Source of the DNA: Epichloe hybrida
Taxonomy: Eukaryota; Ascomycota; Sordariomycetes; Hypocreales; Clavicipitaceae
Length of the DNA: 64,000 bases
Assembly (NCBI GenBank): GCA_019022495.1
Contig: JAFEKR010000021.1
Location: 372,001-436,000 of the forward strand
Direction of reading: 5' to 3'
In this document: positions 58,546-64,000 of the stretch, piece after piece
Numbering within the stretch: position 1 is the first letter of the stretch
Layout of the letters: each line of letters starts with the position of its first letter
The notes under the pieces: model-generated
What the model saw: only the letters and a program-made list of their open reading frames with translations
Database searches by the model: none
What the model was told of the DNA's origin: nothing
Translations under genes and position numbers: made by a program

Positions 58546-59498
58546 TGTAGCGTGTTGACTGTCGAGTGACTGTCGAGTGACTGTCGAGCGGCTAGTGTAT
58601 GGGAAGTGGGAAAAAAAATGAAATCCCCTTTCTAGATGCAGACGCAGCGATGGATGAGGTTGTGTGAGGTTGTGAGAGGAAGAAAGCAAAGTCGGCCGTG
58701 GGCAGGCAGGCAAAGGCGGAGGCGGAGGCGGAAGGCGGAAGGGAAGGCTGGTTGGCGGTCGGTTGCGAACGGTGAGGTAAGAGAGGCCAGCTGGTGTCAT
58801 CTTGGTCGATGCGTTTGCTGGTCAGCAGTGGCCCAGTGGCAGTGGCCCAGTGGCAGTGGCCCAGTGGCAGTGGCCCAGTGGCAGTGGCCCAGTGGCAGTG
58901 GCCCAGTGGCAGTGGCCCAGTGGCAGTGGCCCGGTGGCAGTGGCCCGGTGGCAGTGGCCCGGTGGCAGTGGCCCAGTGGCAGGTAGTGGCCCAGTGCCCA
59001 GGCTGGCTTGGCTGGCTGGCTGCACTGCCAGGTTCCCGAGGTGCGGAGTCGAGAGTCGCGCTGGGCTGGAGGGAGGGAGGGGGCTGGGCTGAGCCGCCGT
59101 AGCAGCCGTGTCCACTGCAGCCCGTACAGAGTACGTCCGTAACATAACGACGACAATAGCTTCATGGTAATGATAATGATACGAGCACCAGGGGTTATGA
59201 TCACGTCTTGTGCCTGCGCGCCGACGTAGAGGTTGGTAATCAGGCGCTGTGCATGGCAGGCTTTATTTCCTTCTTTCTATCGTCTCCTTGTCTTCTTTTT
59301 CATACTCTTTGCGCTACTTTTGTCATCTCTCGTTTCCATGCGTAAATGCGTAGCTCGTGAGAAGAATGCTAGTGCGTCCAAGGTTGTCTTGACTTTCTTA
59401 TCGAACCGTCGGGACATGCATGCACTTGGAGCGGGGGCATCTCTTTGTCCTTTGTGTGAGACGGAGACGCCGCCATGATCTTCACCGACCTCCTCCGT
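58546..59498. other. Intergenic region with a minisatellite, upstream of Pom33-like gene
   Basis: Contains the 14-base minisatellite (58826-58979), GGAGGC-type repeats at 58710-58735, and the 3' region of the LIS1 gene. No gene seen. Confidence 0.6.
58826..58979. repeat. 14-base minisatellite CAGTGGCCCAGTGG, 11 copies
   Basis: Eleven head-to-tail units; three carry CCCGG instead of CCCAG, showing local homogenisation. Because 14 is not a multiple of three, every frame reads the same 14-residue repeat, which explains long but spurious ORFs on both strands. Confidence 0.92.
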
Positions 59499-61172
59499 CT
59501 AGTTCGCCCATATTCTCAGCGTCATATCAACACTACCCGTTGCGATGACGCACCGGATCTGTGTGTCGGGCTCGACGGCTCCATTGCTCTTCTTCAAAGA
59601 AGCCCCGTCAGTGTCTGTTCCTTGCTCTTGCGGGCCGTTCCCGTTCCCGTTTCCGTTGACCGCGCCGCCGTCCTTTTGAATGCCGGGGGCCCATCGCAAG
59701 CACGTCACAAAGTGTGTGTGAGCCTCGTCTAGAACCTTGACGCATTTTCCTTGCTGGGCCAGGTCCCAGCATCGTATCGTCTTGTCGTCCGCGCAGGACA
59801 AAAGGTACTTGCCGCCGGGGTGAAACACGAGGGACGATACCCAGTTATCGTGTCCTACAAGGGTCTTGAAACAGATTCCTCGTCCGTCCCAAAGCCGGAT
59901 GGTCTTGTCGCGAGACCCTGTGGCCAGAAATTCGGCCGAGCTGCTCGCAGCCGGTGGCTTCTTCAGGCCAGCCATGGTGGCCAGGTGTGCGTATGCGGAT
60001 GGCGGTGCGAACGTGCAGCATCCCACGGCGTTCTCGTGTCCGATCAAGGTCAGCTTGTTCTCTGGGTTGACGACGGATATATCCCATAGTCGTGCTGTGT
60101 GATCACTGCCGGCGGACAAGACAAATTGGCCATCCAACGACGGGCATACATCTCGCACCCAATCCACGTGGCCCCTCAAGGCTTTCAAGCAGTACCCCGT
60201 CGCCGTATCCCATATTCGTAGCGTCTTGTCCGCACTCGCACTCACCAGCAGGTTTGCTGACGCAGCCGATTGCGAGCCTCCTGCGCCGGAAGAGATGAAG
60301 CGCACTGCACTCACACTGTGGTCGTGGCCCGATAATGTTCGAATGTTCTTGTACTGGTCTGAAGGATCCCACAGTTTGATGGTAAGATCCGAGCTACATG
60401 ACGCCAGCAGCGTGGCGCCCCTAGGGCCGCCAAAGTCGAGACCTTTTACCGCTCGAGTGTGACCCTTTATCGTCTGTTCCAGTTCGCCTAGCTCCCAGTC
60501 CCACACCTTGATGGTGCAGTCGTCCGAGCCTGAAGCGATGGAGGAGAATCGCGGGTGGAACGCAATGCAGTTGATCATGTCCCGATGCGATTCCAGCGTA
60601 TGTCTCGATGGTTTCCTCGGCAGCCAAGAGGTCGGGTCTTGATTTCGCTTCGACAAGGAGCTCGGCGTGGCATTATCGAGCTCGGATTGTAGCGAGGCGT
60701 TTCGGGACTCAAGGTCCATTATCTTGATGGATGGATCGAAAACACGGTCAGTTGGCTGGACCGCTCAAGACAAGAACAGAGAAAGGTAAAAAAAAAAAAA
60801 AAAAAAAAAAAACCCGAGTAAGCAACAGGACGTGGAAAGTTGTGTCAATGACAACAGCCGACCTACCTTCTTTTGTAGCCGCACAATACTCGTCCATTTC
60901 TTCTCGAGCAGCGTCTCGTACTTCTTTGCCGTGGCGGTGTCGTACACGTCTTCCCCGAGACCGACTTCCTGGCGCAGAGCAGCAGCCGAGTTGGGCAAGT
61001 TGTTGGCTGAAAGATAGGCTATTATAGACTTGTGCCTGTCAACACAACACCGCATTAGTTTCAATGCCCTCCATCGTCCCAGTTTCCCCCCACGTTGCCG
61101 CCGTCTCCCCCCCCATTTCAATGCACACACTCACAGCTCCTCAGCCTGCCGAATCGGCAGTGTGCGACTCAT
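59499..61172 (-). CDS. pac1: LIS1 homologue, nuclear distribution protein PAC1/NudF
   Basis: Three exons (61135-61172, 60867-61035, 59499-60722) give 476 residues. Exon 1 encodes [13 protein letters not shown], which joins [13 protein letters not shown] to form the LisH dimerisation motif (about residues 14-40). A coiled coil ([35 protein letters not shown]) spans intron 2. The rest is a seven-bladed WD40 propeller with repeated GH...WD units ([53 protein letters not shown]). LIS1/PAC1 binds dynein with NudE and supports nuclear migration and hyphal growth. An Asn-Gly run and extra residues (about 40) lie between the last two blades. Confidence 0.95.
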
Positions 61173-61880
61173 TGTGCCTGAGCTAGATGATGGATTTCCC
61201 TTCAGGGCGGGCTCGGTGGGCCGCACCCGTCAATCGTGCACAGCTACGTAGAGAGGGATGGATCGCGAATTGTGAAGATGGTCGGGATGGGTGTTGAGCA
61301 AGAGGCGGTCGGATGCATGTACGACGTAGGAGCGGGGAGGAGAGTGTCCGCTCGCCAAAGGACACGGGGTAACAAACGAAGAGGCCAATTCGAGGAGGAG
61401 AAGGATTTCGAGACGATGCCAGGGAGCGCGTCGCTTTTACGTCCTGACGACTAGAGAGAGATAGGCTTAGGGATCGCAGTCGGTTCTCAGGATATTGAAA
61501 GCCAGCCTCTTGCGCGGGGTTTGGCGGCGGTCAAATATCCAAATATCCACACCTGCCAAGCCACGAAACATGGCGTACCCTAGACAGCACGTTGGAAATC
61601 TATTGAGGCATGAATACGGAGCACCTCCATGTAACGTCTGGACTCGTACATTCTCAATACATATTTGTGTCAGATCGGTCATAGTTCTTCTCGACATGCA
61701 CGCCTCTACAGTGCGCCGGTGCATAATCACAAGCATCCGGAATCTGATTCAAATGATTCAAGTATCATCGGTCCGCATAACAGCGACTATTTACACATAA
61801 GAAAGAAGGGCTATCCTGTCTGGGGCCAACAAACAACAACCATGGTATCACATCATGTCGCACTCAAAACCATCCTCTAC
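61173..61880. other. Intergenic region upstream of PAC1
   Basis: No gene seen. Carries the PAC1 promoter and the 3' region of the HypX-like gene. Confidence 0.6.
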
Positions 61881-64000
61881 TCAAGAGCCATAATAGCAAG
61901 AAAATAAAGGCGTCGAAGGCGTCACGGGCACGACATCTCTCTGCACCGGGCTGACCGCCTTGACCTTGTTCCCGCCCCCGTTCCCACTGCAATCTCTCGC
62001 ATCGCCCTTGGTGAAGTCGCGAATCAGCCGGACCATTCTATCGGAGAGATCCCGCTTCAGAGTCTTCCTCGAGCTGTCGACGAACCACTCTATCGAGTCG
62101 AACTCGTCTTGCTCCTCCTCATCCACCATGCCCTTCTGCCTCCTGTGGGAGGCGAATCGCAGAGGCGTGGACGACGGCTTTGACTTTCTCACAAAGTCCC
62201 TCCGCCGGCTGTGATATCTCTCTGAGCGGGCGCTCCAGAAGTCCATGGACATCTGGGCCAGTTCACTGGCACGGGCGAGGGCGAGACCAGCGGAGGATGT
62301 GTCGACGTTTTGTTTCCAAGCGCCGACGGTGGAGGTGGGCACAGGCGAAGATTGCTGCTCTGACGGTGGTGCGCGTATCACGCCCTCGACGTAGCACCGC
62401 ACGGCGGCGTCCAGGGAATCTGAAGGTTTGGGTAGCACATGGTCGACGAGGCCCATGTCGCGAGCGTCGTTGGCGCTGAGTGGCGTCATGGATCGGAGCG
62501 CCGTGCGGGCTCCGTGGGCACCGCAGCGGCCGGGATAGCTGATGCTATGGAACTCTGATCCGTATAATCCCAGCGCTCTGTATGCCGGGTTCAGGACAAC
62601 GTCTGGTCCAGCGACGACAACGTCGCATGCCGTGGCAAGGGCGACGCCGCCGGCCGCGGCGTTGCCACGGATGGCAGCCACGGTGGTGATGCCGCGGGAC
62701 GGCAGGTCGAGGAGCATCTTCTGCACGACATCGTTGATGGCGTTGATGTTGTGCCACGACTCCAGGGCAGGGTCCGCGGCCGCTTCAATGACATTCAGAT
62801 GGATGCCGTTGCTGAAGTAGGAATCCCCGCCCATGAGCACCACCGTCGTCAGGGGCTGGCACTCGCCCGGGTCGGTGGCCCTGGCCGTGATGTAGTCCAG
62901 GCACTGCACCATTCTTCTACATTGCGTCGTGCTCATGGCGCCGTTGTAGAAATCAAAGTATAGATAGGCAATGCGTTCCTGGCCGGCTGACGCGATATCG
63001 ACCCAGATCTCCCGGAACGTGCTGTGGTAGGATTTCGACCACTCGTCGGACATGGCTTGCGGGAGCAGAGAATGACACCATAACGCTCTTTCGTTGACCG
63101 CGAGCCCGAGCTGCTTGAGACCCGGGGCCGCAGGAACCTTTGGCCAGAGCGCAGGGTCCGTCTTGCTCTTCACCTGGCGGATGTGGGTAATCCAGACGCC
63201 CTTGTTGTCGCAGGTGGCTATGCACACGGCCTCGTCTCGTACGGCCACCACACTGCCTGGCGGCACGGGAGGACTTGTGCATGAGAGCAGAGTGGGATTC
63301 TCAATCATGCCGCCGTACAAGTAGAGCTTGGGCCCGAACAGGTCGCTGAGACAGCCTGGCTGGGAGTCGGCGCTACGGATCCTCCGCGAGATGGTCGAAG
63401 CAGCGTGCTTCTTGACATCGAAGTCCCTCTGCGCCGCCTTCAGCAGAGGTCGGTGACGCGTGGTGCCGCCGAGGAAGGGCTCAGACGTGGTGACCGACAG
63501 CTCTGCAAACTCGGCGAGGGCTGCAAGCCCCGGAATGATACGCGCGCCCTTGCGCTGTTTGCGGTCTCCCGTGGGAGTCGCGGGGGGAGACACGGGTGCT
63601 CCCAGAACGGCAGACACCAGCGTCGAAGCAGCCTCGATGCGCTCAATGGCAGCCAGGGATGCCGCAATGGCAGCCTGCGTGACGGGGCCCCGGTACAGAC
63701 TCGACTTTGTCACGCTGGCATCGTTGATGTCGACGGCGAACTGGTCAAAAGCCCAGACAGGGCCGGCGTCAAACTCCTCCGTGGCCTGCAGGACAGTGAC
63801 ACCCCAATGGCTCCTCCCGACCGGGTTGAAGCGGTCCTCGTCAGCAAGTAGGCTCTGGCTGTCGGGTTCTGTCCCATCGTCGCCCATCAACGCCAATCGA
63901 GAGCACTGGGACCGGCATCCCCTGGGGGCCCCGGATGGACAATCAGTGTGAGATAGGCATCATATACTTGTTGTGGCACCAGGGATGTGAGAAACGGGCA
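61881..64000 (-). CDS. HypX/HoxX-like formyltransferase-crotonase fusion protein (5' end outside window), apparent frameshift near 63893
   Basis: The main frame (61881-63896) encodes about 670 residues. Its first part, SHWGVTVLQATEEFDAGPVWA, is the end of the formyltransferase region of HypX/HoxX. The second half is a crotonase (enoyl-CoA hydratase) domain: FYNGAMSTTQC, VVLMGGDSYFSNGIHLNV and AAIRGNAAAGGVALATACD, with the glycine-rich loops that bind CoA thioesters. Upstream of 63896 the protein continues in another frame: LIVHPGPPGDAGPSALDW then needs one extra base to join ALMGDDG, so one G appears to be missing around 63892-63896. In bacteria HypX makes CO from formyl-tetrahydrofolate through formyl-CoA for NiFe hydrogenase. 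Fungi of this kind are not known to have that hydrogenase, so the role here is unknown. The C-terminal 150 residues are basic and fungal-specific. Confidence 0.8.

Noticed and set aside
58794..59204. Long overlapping ORFs on both strands with repeated GSGPVAVAQWQW and LGHCHWATATGP
   Set aside because: Produced by the 14-base minisatellite being open in every frame; not a gene.

Overview
This window is nuclear DNA of a filamentous ascomycete. The genes carry short introns (53 to 172 bases) with GTAAGT/GTGAGT-type donors and CTNAC-like branch points, and the protein families are typical of Pezizomycotina (Zn2Cys6 and bZIP regulators, Dal5-type MFS transporter, LIS1/PAC1, Ctk2, Pom33, PTEN-like phosphatase, proteinase K-type subtilisin, GH5 exo-glucanase, glutamic peptidase). 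The gene set fits Sordariomycetes, probably Hypocreales; the genus cannot be fixed from sequence alone. The transposable elements carry many in-frame TAA/TAG stops and other C:G to T:A changes, the pattern left by repeat-induced point mutation (RIP).

Layout. 1-25.7 kb is gene-bearing: a membrane protein with a long disordered tail (cut by the left edge), a secreted glutamic (G1) peptidase, a membrane-anchored spermidine-synthase-like protein, a TamA/Dal81-type regulator, a gene-poor stretch, a hypothetical gene broken by one stop, a small inverted-repeat element, a bZIP regulator, a thioesterase-like gene with an apparent frameshift, an MFS transporter and a C2H2 zinc-finger protein. 26.1-31.9 kb is a complete but dead Ty1/copia element with intact 5-base target duplications. 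34.0-38.0 kb holds two secreted hydrolases (subtilisin and exo-1,3-glucanase). 38.4-41.9 kb holds a convergent pair: the CTD-kinase cyclin Ctk2 and a PTEN-like phosphatase. 42.1-56.4 kb is a nested transposon block: an outer copia element split by a second complete copia element and by a hAT-like non-autonomous element, each with its own target-site duplication. 57.3-64 kb holds Pom33/TMEM33, LIS1/PAC1 and, cut by the right edge, a HypX/HoxX-like formyltransferase-crotonase protein.

How the genes relate. There is no operon-like or secondary-metabolite cluster logic. The subtilisin and the glucanase are adjacent secreted enzymes with similarly placed TATA boxes. LIS1 (dynein regulation), Pom33 (nuclear envelope/ER), Ctk2 (RNA polymerase II CTD kinase), PTEN (phosphoinositides) and TamA (nitrogen metabolism) are unrelated core functions. 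The most unusual items are the HypX-like gene, the three-layer transposon nest with its hAT-like passenger, the RD/RGG tail of Ctk2, and several genes that look broken by a single stop or frameshift; these breaks could be real or assembly errors.
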